The notes beneath the pieces were generated by a model that saw only the letters and a program-made list of their open reading frames with translations, had not been told where the DNA came from and ran no database searches. A stretch of 64,000 bases of DNA from Glebionis coronaria (Eukaryota > Streptophyta > Magnoliopsida > Asterales > Asteraceae): the NCBI GenBank assembly GCA_025667525.1, contig CM046882.1:544806630-544870629 (forward strand), in the 5' to 3' direction. Shown here in pieces: positions 33,421 to 45,900 of this stretch; positions within the stretch are counted from its first letter, which is position 1; each line of letters opens with the position of its first letter. A program made the position numbers and the translations under genes.

Positions 33421-36064
33421 TATCATTAGGGTTTTGATCTTTCTTGGGTCTCCATGTTAAGCTTGAAGAAGCTTTAGACCCCTTACCTTGTAGTTGCAAA
33501 TATTTAGGTCTGGTCACGTTTTTGTCAGCGTTAGAATTTGTCCTGTCAATGCTGAAATTACCCTTATCAGCGTTGAACCTAGGGTTTGCTACAGAAACCC
33601 ATTGCCTATTTGACCAGGTGTTTGTCTTTTGAAATGGTCTTTGTCCATGAGTGTTAGACCCTCTAGTAAAGAATGGGGCAGGGCTAATCACTTGTGGACT
33701 TTGTTGCACGCAAGGTTTGGGTCTGACAACGTTTGACTTCCTAACAACGTTGACTTTGTTCCTGTCAGCGCTGAAATTGTTCCTGTCAGCGCTGGCTTTG
33801 GGAGCGTTGACACACTTGTATGCCAAGTGTGAAAAGCTACCACATGTGTAACAAGCTTTTCTAGACACAACCTTAGGTCTAGAAGAGAAAAAGCCTGTTC
33901 CATGATTGCTAACTTGGCTCTTGGGTGACCTAGTATTCCTATACATCTCTGCATATTTAATGGTAGGTCTTCTAACAGTGTTTGAGCCTAAGTCAACAGC
34001 TTTACCAGTGATTGGGTTAGTAACCTTAATGGGTGTTGACTCATTTGGACTTTCACATAGCAAGCCACCCTTGACAAATAAAGTAGGGTTAGCCTTCTTC
34101 CACTCATTCAGGTCAGTCAATTTTTGTTGATACTCTTCAACTGGAGTGACAACTCTTGGTGGAGGAATGAATTCCTCCTCTTGGAGCTCTGGCAAACCAG
34201 TCCAAGATAGGTCCTTTTGTTGGACACCATAGAAGTCACCAGCTGGTGGTGGAACCAGAGAGTAATCATTCATCCCAATCCCAGTCATGTCCTTAGGATC
34301 CCTTTGTTTAGCCACACAGTCTCCTAGGGTTTGGGTGGCTCTATCAAATCTTTGAATTTTAAGGCCAACATTATCTTTATTCTTAATGGCCTCATCTAAC
34401 TTAGCCTGTATCTCACCATTAACCCTTTCCATGATGTTTCTAATATCCATACTAGCCTCTAACTCATGTTTTAAAATATTGATTTTATCTTTTAAATCAA
34501 ATTCCATTTTCTTGTATTCAGAAACAGTTTTCTTAGTTTCAGTAAGAGCTTGTTGGTAATTAGACAATTTACATCTTTCAGTACTCATATCATCTTTTAA
34601 TCTTAACACCTCTTTGTTAAGTCTTTCAGTATTTAACCTACACCCTTTGCTACAAAAAGCATCATCATATACCTCATTATCAAATGAAGAGGAGGAGTGT
34701 GCCATGAGAGCATATTCAACATGCTCTTCTTCTTAAATATCAGCAACCAAAGCTTTATACTCTTCAACATTCTTAGCCAGATAGCTCCAATCCCATCCCA
34801 TACCATCAATTCCTTGAACTGCAACCATGGCTTTGGAATCCTGAGCTTTAACAACCTGACTTGAGGGTTTACCAGCATCAGATCTTCTAGGAGATCTGCA
34901 TTCCCTCATGAAGTGACCCATACGATGACAGTTGTAGCATTCAACTTTGGATTTATCAAATCCAGCTGTGTCTTTAGCATTGAAGGTCATCTTCTTTTTA
35001 AACCTTCTGTTCCACCTATTTGCTCTTATACTAGCAAGAGCCATGTTCCACTTAATGTCCATCTCTTCCAAGTGCTCATCACTTATCTGCTCAAGGTCCT
35101 CATATGTAATCACTGAACCATTGGGCAAAGAAGCAATGTAAGCACAAACAGTATCCAAATCCAAACCAGCAGGTTTAACTCTTGGGGAGTCATTCTTGAA
35201 TGTGTCAGCGTCTGAATAGGAGACGTTGACAGGACTTGTTTCAGCGCTGACATATGATGATCCAGTAACTGGATGTATGTAAGAGTCCTTCTGATTGAAT
35301 TGACCTTCACTATGAGAGAAGAAGGCCATGTTACTGGTGGTAGATTTGCTTCCATGCTCTAGAAGAGTTTCATCTTCCAACAGTCTTAGTTTGTTGTAGA
35401 CGTCATCAAACGAGGAGCTCTTGTAAGTATTGTTGGCAAGAATAGATCTTGCCTCAATCTTCCATGCCTCACCAAGACTTTTAAGAAAGGTATCATTAAT
35501 GTCAACATCACCAACTTGTGTCCCCATGAAGGACAACTTGCTTGTAATGTCAAGCAATCTGCTTCTCACACTACTCAGTTTTTCATTGGGTTGAGCTTTG
35601 AAGACAGCATAATCATGCATGAGTTGCTTTTTCTTTTCTTCCCTAGTGTCTGCATTGCCACCATGTGCAACTTCAAGAGCTGCCCAAAGATCCTTAGCAG
35701 ATTCATAGCCTCTATATTTATGCTGGTTTTCTTGTCCCAAAGATACTTTCAGAATATTTAGGGCTTTCATGTCAACCCTTCTCTTTGCTATGTCATCAGC
35801 AGCCACAACTCTACCATCTCCAGGTTTTTCTCTCTTATCCTCTTCAGAACATCCAGCAACAGCTGTTCTTTGAGCAATGGCATTAAGAATCTTTTGGGCT
35901 TTATCGAATGTGTTTCCATATTCAATAACCTCCCAGATTGTGTAGTCATAGATCCCCAGATATTATTCAAAGTTGAACTTCCACAAGTCAAAGTTGGTTG
36001 CATCAAGCATGGGAATCTTGATGTTTGGTAAAGCTGAGGAGGAGGATGTGATTGCTTCAGACAT
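33421..36064 (-). pseudogene. Fragment C gag with two in-frame stops
   Basis: One frame from ATG 36064 with TAA at 35963-35965 and at 34733-34735, otherwise colinear with B's gag. Has the N-domain (LPNIKIPMLDATNFDLWKFN), UBN2-type core, knuckle CYNCHRMGHFMREC, coiled-coil-like segment and knuckle CYTCGSFSHLAYKC. It lacks B's A-tract and frameshift, so C and B were disabled independently. Confidence 0.88.
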
Positions 36065-36149
36065 GATGTTGTTAGGGTTTCTGAGAAAATTAGGGTTTTG
36101 GTGATTTTTAGGGTTCTTGTGTTCTTTAAGATCAAAAGTTCCTCAACAA

Positions 36150-36161
36150 GCTCTGATACCA
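36150..36161 (-). other. Fragment C primer-binding site
   Basis: TGGTATCAGAGC on the minus strand, two bases inside C's LTR. Confidence 0.9.
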
Positions 36162-36163
36162 CT

Positions 36164-36679
36164 TGTTGATCCCAAACTTAGATCGATTTAGCTTTATGTA
36201 TACGAGATTAGATCAAGTAATACACTTAGAGAAACCTTTGTATATGTTTATGAATCTAAGTGTTATGCGGAATTTAACACATAAACAAGAACACACAATG
36301 ATATAAACAAACTTTCACTTTGATTATCAATATCAAACTTGCTTACAATGAAAGTAGTTTACGATTGAAAACTTATATGAAACTTTAACCTAAAGGTCTT
36401 CTTTTATAGACATAAGAAGCCTTGTACAATAATCTACGTATCAACTATTGTAGGTAAAGATAAATATAGAAAATAAATTATTGTTCTTATCTTTACTAGA
36501 AGTAATCTAGAATACAATAAACGCGTAGATAATATCTTCCATCAGTGCTTGTCTTCAATGTGTCAACGCTTGACTTTATCTTGTCAACGCTTGAGCTGTC
36601 AGCGCTTGTTTTGTTCTTGTCAACGCTTGTTTTGTTCTTGTTAGCGCTCAAGTGATTTGGCCTTAATTTATTCCCAACA
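36164..36679 (-). repeat. Fragment C 5' LTR
   Basis: 516 bp, TGTTGATCCC...CCCAACA on the plus strand, clearly related to B's LTRs but with many substitutions and small indels. Carries TATAAAAG at 36411-36418 and a six-copy motif array at 36540-36648 in the same order as B. Confidence 0.93.
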
Positions 36680-37046
36680 GATGGGCCTTTAGGGTTTGTT
36701 TTTATTTTCAGTCAACATATCATTCACACACTTTTATTTACCAACACACGTTTTCCCATCTTTTCACACAATAAAAAAGGTTTCGATATAACCTATGTAT
36801 CTTCATCTCTTACCTTTCATCCCCAATAAACAGTAAATTCATTTTCCACTTTTCCAAAAACCCTAATTACCCGAAAGTTTAAATTAATAAGGGGTTTTTA
36901 CTCACACATGCGATTCAAGTGTGTGGGAATAAAATCCCCATGGTTTAAGGAAGAGAAAAGATGGAAGGGCTTGGGTACGTGGCGAATTTTTATTGGAGAT
37001 GACACCTCACGTTCCCTAATCAGCCAATCAAGAGGCTTAAAAAAAA

Positions 37047-37096
37047 CACAACTAGCACACACGGATGCCACGTTGGCAATCCGTGTGCTAGTTGTG
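37047..37096. repeat. Perfect-stem inverted repeat (18 bp, 2-nt bulge)
   Basis: Left CACAACTAGCACAC-ACGGAT and right ATCCGTGTGCTAGTTGTG pair over 18 bases around a GCCACGTTGGC loop. Confidence 0.9.
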
Positions 37097-38589
37097 CCCT
37101 ATCAACCATCAGATCAACAAAGAAAGAGAAAATGAAGATCTAAGGGCTGGAATAAAAGAATAATATGCTTGTGAAGATGTGAATATCCCTCCTCAGCAAG
37201 CCTTGGGATGGCTATAACCCCCCCCCCCCCCAAATACTTGTAATCGCATCCCTTTTTTATTTTTAATGTTATTATGTTAAAATTAGTGTAGGCTTGTAAT
37301 CTCTTTTTCGATAATGTAATGTTACTTTGAGTTAATGAAAAGTTTAATTTTAAAAAGTTCTCGAGTTCCTGTTTTTTAACCTTTTGAATTACTGTTTTTG
37401 CAACCTTAATAATTTTGATATTTAATAACTGATAATATTATTTAATTGGGCTAAATAATAGCTTTAATTAAGTGATTGAGTAAAATTGGGATTATATTTT
37501 TTCCCACTGGAAGAAATTTAAATCAAAATCAGTTTGGTTCGAGATGTATGTTCGAATGATATCTAATGGTGGTGGTGGTTCGTTTGACGATTAATGGTGA
37601 TTGATGGTGGTGTCATTTCGTGTATAAGGTGACTCGGCGCCAAACCTTCGTCTCAAAGGCTTTCTCCAATAGGTGCATTTTCAGTTTACATTTCATGTAT
37701 TTGATTTACCTATGTTTATGAATCTGCTTATGTTAATAGGAGTAATGGTTTTAATTGATTTTGAGTTAATGTTTTATAAAGTTTAAGATTAGTTGGATTT
37801 GCAGATTATGCTGATTTTAAATAATTTTAGATCTGATGTTATGTATGCCTTGTTATAGTTGGATTGAATTTGTATTTTGCTTCAACAGTTTTTGTTTATT
37901 ACTGTATTACTTGAGTAAGATGATCGAATCTGATTATTGTGTAAACTGTTAAGTTTTTTATGCTATTGATGGAATTTGATGGAGTGCTTTCTGATTTCTG
38001 TAGTAGTGTACTGGTTTTCATACTTGATAGGCTGAATTTTAATCTCTTTAAATCTTTACTTTGTAGTGCTATATTGTGATGGAGTACATTTTCTTAGGAT
38101 CTGATAATTTGTTTAGACTTGCTTGAATGTATTAGTTATGGTTACTGGTTTGCTTTTACTGAGATTGTTCTAGCTGTTATAATGAATATGTTATGCTTCA
38201 GTGTGGCATTTGATTTATTGGATTTAGCTTGTTTAGTCTTTTATAACTTTGTTGATATCATTCTGTTTACCTGAATGTTTATTTGATTAGTTTGTTGCTA
38301 AATTTGGTTTAATATTTTGCGTTTGTCTTCTATGATTTGATATATTGAGACTATGTACTGATTCTACTGAATGTTAGAATCTGCTGGTTCTTCTTGTGTG
38401 ATATATTGATTGATTTGAGTAGTTTTATTATTAAAGTAGTTTGTTTGTTGGAAGCAAAGAATTACAGATCCTTTTGATATGTTGATTCTCACTTACTGAT
38501 ATCCTTATCAGTCCCAAAAATTCAGTCAAAAGTCACCTCCTGTGACTGCAACTCTTGTTTGTTCAAAAAGAATTAAATCGCAAAATATT

Positions 38590-38662
38590 GTCCAAATTGG
38601 GACTCGAACCCTTGACCTCAAGGGCAATAGCATAGTGTGTTAACCATCTGAACTCAATGCTC
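38590..38662 (-). repeat. tRNA-like sequence (SINE head or old tRNA relic)
   Basis: Minus strand has a pol III B-box-like GGTTCGAGTCC and, 45-50 bp upstream, TCAGATGGTTAACAC resembling a D-arm. The acceptor and T-stem do not close fully, so it is not a functional tRNA. Confidence 0.4.
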
Positions 38663-39000
38663 TTTTGATTTATTTGTCTCGCATTTAATTAATATAGTAA
38701 AGTTTAATCTTGGCAGATTTCATTTAGTTACATTTTTTACTTTAATTCCATTTTTAAATCATTTTAATATATGTTTTTATTAAAGTAAATTTTTTATTTC
38801 TAAAATAATATTAGTTTCAAAATAAAATAAAATAATAAATAAATAAAAATGTTTTTATTAATTTAAAAAGTTTTAATTAGTTTATTTTAATAATTAGATT
38901 TCTATAATTTTAGATTTTAAATATAATTGGTTTAAAAAATAGAAATTTGGTTAAAGTAATTTTAATAAAGTTTTATTAGTTTAAAAAGTTAAATAGATAG

Positions 39001-39295
39001 CCAACAGTCTTTCTTCGGAATTCTACTGAACGGGTCGATCCTCCCCCCCGTTTGTTTTAGCAACTTATCCTGAGGTCTCCTCGCCAAGAGCTCCCCGGGC
39101 ATGTAGTTCTCCCCTTAGCCTTAGGGCAGGCACGAAATCAATTAACAGCTTATAAAGAAAAGAGGACGACTTAAGACAGCAAGAACGGCCAAGCAACCCT
39201 TTTGATTCCGCTTCTGCAGCAGTATAAACTCTCGGTCCCTTACCTTGATGCCTACAGCTCAATTTCTTTTCCAGTGATGGCAAGAATCTGCAAAA
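39001..39295. other. GC-richer island, possible organellar (NUMT) insertion
   Basis: About 300 bp with much higher GC than its AT-rich flanks and word usage like plant mitochondrial intergenic DNA (for example GGCCAAGCAACCC, CTCCCCGGGC). No gene recognised; a 72-codon minus frame (39065-39283) has no known domain. Confidence 0.35.
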
Positions 39296-39714
39296 GACTT
39301 TTCTTTTTCTTGTTTTTTTTAAAATAGATTGAAAGTTACTTTTATTAAATAGAATTAATTTTTATAGATTGTTTAATAGTTTAATTTTTAAATTGTTTTA
39401 ATTTTAAGTAATTGTTTGTAGATTTTAAATATAGCGGGGTTTACGATTCATGCACTTTAGGTTAATTTTAAATAGTTTAAGATTGGTAGATTTAGTTTCT
39501 AGTTTAAAAACCGAAAACCAATTCAAATCGATTGTCCAAATCAAAGCAAAACGTCTCAAATTCATAAGATCTTCGTGTACAACGAACTTGATTCACCAAC
39601 GTGTTTAATTGAATTCGTCATTGGTAATATTAGTCTATTACTTTTTCCTAAAGGTAATTTTCTAATTTACCCTATAACGTAATCAAATTATCACTATACT
39701 ATCAACGACACATC

Positions 39715-42700
39715 AGTGAGTCTATGATAGATTGTTTCTATGCAGTCCTCTTCTGACTCTGTCGTAGAGCCTCCCAAATCTGCTCGACCAACGCAACCCC
39801 GTCGCTCTTTCTTTCCATTACTATTTATCTTTTACAATTAGCCATAAAGTTACCAACATTAGTTATTAATGTCGCCCTTTAACTTGATCTTATAATCGGT
39901 TTTGCTTCCAAAAAGTACATCTCACAGTTTCTCTAATGACTATATACAATGTCCAACACATACTAATTAGCTATTAAAAGATCAAACTCAGTAGTAAGAT
40001 GAACTTTAGATATATACAAATCAATACATCAATTGAACTGAAATAAAGAAAGATATACACCTTCAACAATGAAGAACAACAAGATGATAACTGCACCAAG
40101 GTGATCAATCTTCCAAAATCCTTATAAGCACTAATCCCACCTTGATTTAGCCATGATTTTAACCATTTATATAAGCTCTAAAATCATCCCCAAAATCCTT
40201 ATATCACTTCCTTAACCAAGCTCCCAAGCTTCAAATAACCATAGAAGTATCAACACTAGTTACCAACTATCAATCTTCAACTAGTGTACAATAAATTTTA
40301 GGTAGAAAATTAACGAATTATGTGTTGAGGGAGTGGATTTTGTGTAGATGGAGAAAACAAGAGAAATTTTATAAATTTTGGAGTTAACTATGTGAAAATG
40401 ATTAGGTGTAATCTTATGTAAAGTTGTTAAACCACACACTACAATGGTGCCATAGTTGGGGTCGTACCTTACCAGCCTAAAAACAATGGCTCACCGTACC
40501 TCACTCTCGTGCCATGGTTCTGGCACCGTATTTGCCAGCCAACAAATGTTTGCATTGTGATTTTTTTTAATTATTAAAGTGGGGTATATGTGGACCCCTT
40601 ATACCATTTTTTACCCTTATAGCACCATTTTTTTCGTGGCTCCCTGCTACCTCATAAAATGTGGTTCCATAGCCTACGTGTCAGCTATGGCACCACTTTT
40701 AGCTATGACACCATACCACTGTACCTAGTGCTTTTAGGAAGAGTACATGTGTCCATAACATGTGTAGTTTAACACAAAATTGCCACATAGTGGCATAGAG
40801 TGTATCACCCACTAACCATTATATAAGTGAGGCGAATTAATTAAAAACTTGCCCCGCAATTTGCAAAAGCGGGTATTAACGAAGCTCAATATTTTAAAAG
40901 TTACGCGATTTGAAAGATATTCGTATAACACGAAAAATAAAACGATCGATATAAAATAAAAATGTCGACATTCGGAGAACATTGATATTTCGATTAATAA
41001 TGAGGCTTATAATTTAATCAATGTTAACGCGTTATATAAGTGAATGACGCCTAAAGGTTTAACTTAAATTACAAAAAATGCTCGTAAAACGAAAAATTAA
41101 AGTGAATACAATAAAAAATATTTCTATGTCATAACGAGAATATTTACGATCGATGACGTTAGTAGACTTTGCTGTTAAATAATAATATACACATATTCGA
41201 TACGCTAAAGTCCTAACCTTTTCGGGTAGCCGAGAATTCAATATTATTCGTAAAAACGAACATGGTAATAAAAGTCGGGTTATAAATATTGGTCCGAAAA
41301 TTACGAATTGCTACATTAGTATTAAATACTTATATGCGAATATTGTGATAAATTATCTCAAAAGTGACGTACGATCATTATTATCATTTGCCTTACAAAA
41401 AAGTTACATATTTAAAGTTTTTACATGATGTATAATCAATTAAATAATTAGTAATAAGGAAAATGAGGAATTATTTATTCAACTAAACAATCACATGGAA
41501 GAAAAACAGTGAGAGTAGAAACACGTCAACTTATATATATATAACCAAATCGGGTTTCCTTTTAATTAAAAAGTTGAATTAAAAAAATATGCAAGGAGAA
41601 ATATATTACTCGATGATATGTTATTTATCCTGATATATCTTAATTTATTTATCACACTTGAGTTATAAAAACACGTTATTACTTAATCATTCTATCTTGG
41701 TAGGACAAAACAAGTTAGTTATCAGATTACATTTTCTAGTAAAGTAATTAACCATGAAAAACTTATTTGACTAAATGAACCTTAAGATTCAAAATTTGAC
41801 CCTTGAGGCAAATCACGTGCACCATTGAACTTGTAACTTGATCCGGATCTATATTTACAACTTGACATGAACCCACTAAAGCCCCCGAATCCAATCTTCA
41901 TGAATGAAAAAAAGTTCTTTGTATCATTATCTTTTTTGTTAAGTTTTATCTAAATCTATATTATGTGATTCGTTATTTATCTAAATACTTGTTTACATAG
42001 TTGTTTGTAATGGTAACAAACAAGTGTGGCATATGTTTTTGCCTCTCAAGGGTTTATGGTTTTAGTGAAAATAACATGACAACATTCATGAGACTGCAAT
42101 TATACATAGTCTCATCGTCCAAATCGGGCTTAAAATGCTTAAAATATCATCAAAATACCCAAAAATATGCTTGTGTTTGTTCATTGTGTATTTTAGGTAC
42201 GGATATCGTGAAATCAACAAAAGATCACAAGAATAAAGCAAAAACGAACACGGGAAACGAAGCCGCACAAAGAACCGACCCGAATCATGATTTTCATTGA
42301 AGTCCTTGAAGTTTGAAGATTTGGCAAGATTGGTCCCTCTACCTTTGAAGACTTGTCATTTTATACCCCTGTAAAACCTCAAAATTACGTATGGGTCCCT
42401 AAAATATCAATTATATGCATAAATTTTTCTTGGAATTTGATGAATATGCAAGATTAGCCCTTGGAACAAGTTTGATAAAATTGTTGTGGCCAAAATGGGA
42501 AAAATGAAACTTGGTTATAAAGGGATTTCAAAGTTGTGTTGTTTAAAAGTTAAGTGACAAACCTTTGGGAATTGGAGGACCATATGCGACCAGACAACCA
42601 AACATACCCACCAACCAAATCATGCCATGTCACCTCATCAACCAATCAGCACACACCACCTCCTCACACTCGCCACGTCATCATCCACTCACAACAAAAC

Positions 42701-42900
42701 CGAATTTATTAATCACTCAGTTTGAAAAAATGTTTTTAAATCATATTCCCACTAAACACTTCTTTTTATCTCTAAATCTGATTAAACCCACACACACTAA
42801 CACACACCTAAGAACACTAAACCTAGATCCTAATTACCCATCAAACTAAAGGGGATTTTCCCCTATTTTTCCAGATCACCAATAAACCCCACCCTCATTC
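39715..42900. repeat. Direct segmental duplication, copy 1
   Basis: 39715-39946 matches 56940-57167, and 39955 to about 42900 matches 60849-64000, with a few percent divergence. The match includes the left end and flank of the foldback element. Copy 1 lacks the 3.7 kb that separates the two blocks in copy 2 and lacks the MITE at 61853. Confidence 0.9.
40437..40730. repeat. Possible MITE with CACTA-like ends
   Basis: Starts CACTACAATGG and ends GTACCTAGTG with internal inverted TGGTGCCATAG/CTATGGCACCA pairs. The copy at about 61326-61620 matches it, so it predates the duplication. No target duplication is visible. Confidence 0.3.
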
Positions 42901-45900
42901 AAACCCACTCACAAAAACATCTCCACATGAACCCCTGGACCCCACGAAGACCTCCCCTGTCCCCTACTTGTTCTAAAATAGCAATGAAGAATCTTGCCAG
43001 CAAGATCAACGGCTCCAACAAATTTCTTGTTCCCCAATAGTCTTCTAAACGGCTGAGATTGGTCCAAAGACAGCTCATATCACATGGCTTTAGCAGAAAG
43101 ATTCACAAGACTAGATTTGAAAACTTTTCCAAGGGCAAAAATGGGAATTTCATTGATTAGGGTTTTAGTCATTGTATTTTTTTATTCAGTATCTAGATTC
43201 TTCTACTTGTAGTATAAATACATGCCGACTTGTGGCATTATATTTTTGTTCTAGCTTTTGTAATTTTTTAAATTTCAATGAATATTTAGAGTGTTATTTT
43301 TATAAAATCTACTTAAGCCGAGTTCCTTTGTTATCCTGTTTTTAGTGTAACTTCTAAATTTTGATGCAAGTTAATATAGTTTTTCATCAAAAGTGAGTTA
43401 TTTTGTTCAAAAGTTTTTGACAAAACTGATTTTTGAGATCCTTGGGTTCACAAGGGATTGCAACCTTGGTTCTTACAAAACCAAGGTGTATTGATCTTGT
43501 TAATCCAAGTTACATTCCAGTTGTAACTTGTTTTGGTTTCAAGGTCCTTCAAAAAGTATTGAGAATTTTAAGATTTTTCATATTATTTTTTTTTCATCTT
43601 TTTCTGTTTTCATTTACTGTAGCAAAAGCCCTTCAACAGCTTGCCTGACAAACAAGCTGTTGAGGAGTCTAATTACTTGAAGTGTGTTTTCTCTTTTGTT
43701 ATAACAGGTACAATCCTTTTTGAAGATATATAGGGGTGTTGGACTGCGGTAGTCCCACCTCTTATTTCTCTACATCAACAGTCATATCATAACCATAAGC
43801 TCAGTTTTTAAGCTAAAAGGAGATGGCATTCAGCCATTGAGGGGCCTGGATGTGGGTCCCTCTAGGTAATATTGGGCTTTAACCCTCTTTTTCGTTATAA
43901 AATTGAGTTTTATGTGACTTTTGTGGTTTGACTATTTTTGTGATTAGTTTAAGCTTTGTTTATGATCATTTATGTTTAATATGCATGTTAGGATAAGTTT
44001 ATATCAATTTGGAAGTGGTATGCTTGATTCTGCTTCATAAAATTTTAGTTAACATAATTTAAGGGGTGTTTGGATTTGGGATTTAAGGCAAGTTGGTGAC
44101 AAAATTTTGGTTTAGAAACCAGTCAGACACAATTTAGTAGTCTTTACTAGGTAATATCAGTAGTTGCTTTAAGTTTTGTGTGTTGGAACCAAAATATTGC
44201 ATGCTAGTTCTTGGTAAAAAAATGGTCTAGATATTCAATAAGCTACAAGAGGTTTGTTTTAGAAATTTCTTGGTTACAATCTTGCACATCTGATAGATAT
44301 AGGTGTTATCTAGGATTGTGTGTTGGTGATTTGTGGTTTGGTGTTTGATTGAGTGAGTATTGAGCCTTTGAATCCCACTCATTTGCCAAATATATCAGCA
44401 AAAGCCCACAGACCCCCTATTTAGCTTCACAGTGATTGTTATTGGCTATATTTGGTGTGATTCTTGTGTGTAGCTTGTTATTTTCCTTGTTTATCTTGAC
44501 TCCCTACACTCCACTGAGTGTAGGGGTGCCTTTGTTTCCAAGTAAAACCATGTAACAAAGAAGTTACAACCTCAAAACCCACCAGACGTCATTTTTTTGT
44601 TTAGGTCAGTGGGAACTAGGTTCCCACTGCTTGCTTGTTGGTTGCCACTGCCTGGGTAAAAGACAAACAGCCCACTAGGTGTCACTATCACTTTTCCAGT
44701 TTTTTGTCTATAGTGGTGATTTTTCACCCTTTTTCAGTATTTCCAATTTTCCTATTTTTGTTATTTTATTTTAGGATTTTTCATTAAGTTTATTTTTTTT
44801 TACTGTTCATTTGCTATTTTTAGATTTAAATTGATTTAAATTAGTTTTTATTAATCTGTTTTTGTCTTTTAGTGCAAAATTTTGATATTTTTCAGTTTTA
44901 AAAATTTTTTTAGATTAAAAATATTATTTTAAGATTTTTAGTTTAAAAATTTTTACTGTTCACTCTTTTTAAGTATTTTTTAGATTTAATTTTAGTTTAA
45001 ATAGTTTTTTATTATGACTGTTTTGTCCTTTAGTGTTAAAAATTTCTTTTTTTCAAACTCTTTCATTTTCTACTATTAATTAATATAAAATATTTTTGAA
45101 AAAGTAAGTTTATTTTTAGCATTTTGTATTATTTTTAATCATTATTTTAGTTTAAAGAGTGTTTTTAGTGTTTTAAAACTAGAAAAATTGTCTTTAAAAT
45201 TTAGGAAAATTACTTTTTAGTCTTTAAATAATATAAGTGAGTTATTACTTCAATAAAAGAATATTTTGGGCTTTTCTTAATTATATTTAATTTTAGCGCT
45301 TTAGTTAGCAATTAAAATTTAATATTTAATTAATAAACGGTTATAAAATTTATTTATTAAATTTTTATTCTTAGTTATATTATTTAGACTTAGTTTTAAT
45401 TTTTAAATAATTTTTAGGTTTAATTTTTAATTTTTTCGCGTTTTACGTAATTACGTCATCGTTTTACGTCAATACGTCGTAGTGTAATCGTAGTCGTAGC
45501 TCGTCTTTAATTTTCTTTCTTCTAAACCAAAAACGACACTAATCCATATTTGATTTTATATAATTGGCACTTAATTCTCACACCTCCGCCGAGAACGAAC
45601 TCGCACTTATTCGATTCGTCGGTTTTCCTAAATTGTCGAGTTTAATACTTGCCCGCATTATACGCGTTTTTCCTAAAACGTGTACGAAAATCCTACATCA
45701 ACATCCATATCCACAACGATTTACGCAAGTTGTTTGGTGTGATGCAATAAACGTTGAAAGTGAATTAAATAAATGAAACACGGTGATGTTTGAGTAAAAA
45801 TGTAACTTACTTTAGGAAAAGTAAGAAACAAACCTGGTAAGTATAAGTTTAAATGTTTAGGAAAACGTAAAAACCGACGTTTAGTTCGTTCTCGAAGGAG

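Larger units (their letters stand above)
33421..36679 (-). mobile_element. Copia fragment C: 5' LTR plus gag of a B relative
   Basis: On the minus strand it has LTR, PBS and gag, and stops inside gag at about 33421 (equivalent to about 26757 in B). Pol, env-like ORF and 3' LTR are missing. The junction is inside A's 3' LTR, so either C inserted there and lost its 3' part or a deletion fused the two. GATGG (36680-36684) follows the LTR but its partner is gone. Confidence 0.85.
36680..39714. other. AT-rich non-coding region, possibly an arm of a second foldback-like element
   Basis: No convincing gene. It holds a hairpin (37047-37096), a 14-C run (37218-37231), a tRNA-like patch (38590-38662) and an organelle-like island (39001-39295). 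The layout (a leader, a GTAAT...TTAATGAA block at about 37300-37340, a CGAGTTCCTGTTTT motif at 37361, T-rich DNA, then AT-rich DNA and short ACG-rich patches) resembles the left arm of the 42-49 kb foldback element, but sequence similarity is weak. Confidence 0.4.

Noticed and set aside
40437..40730. CACTA transposon
   Set aside because: CACTA-like ends but no target duplication and no transposase; listed only as a low-confidence MITE.
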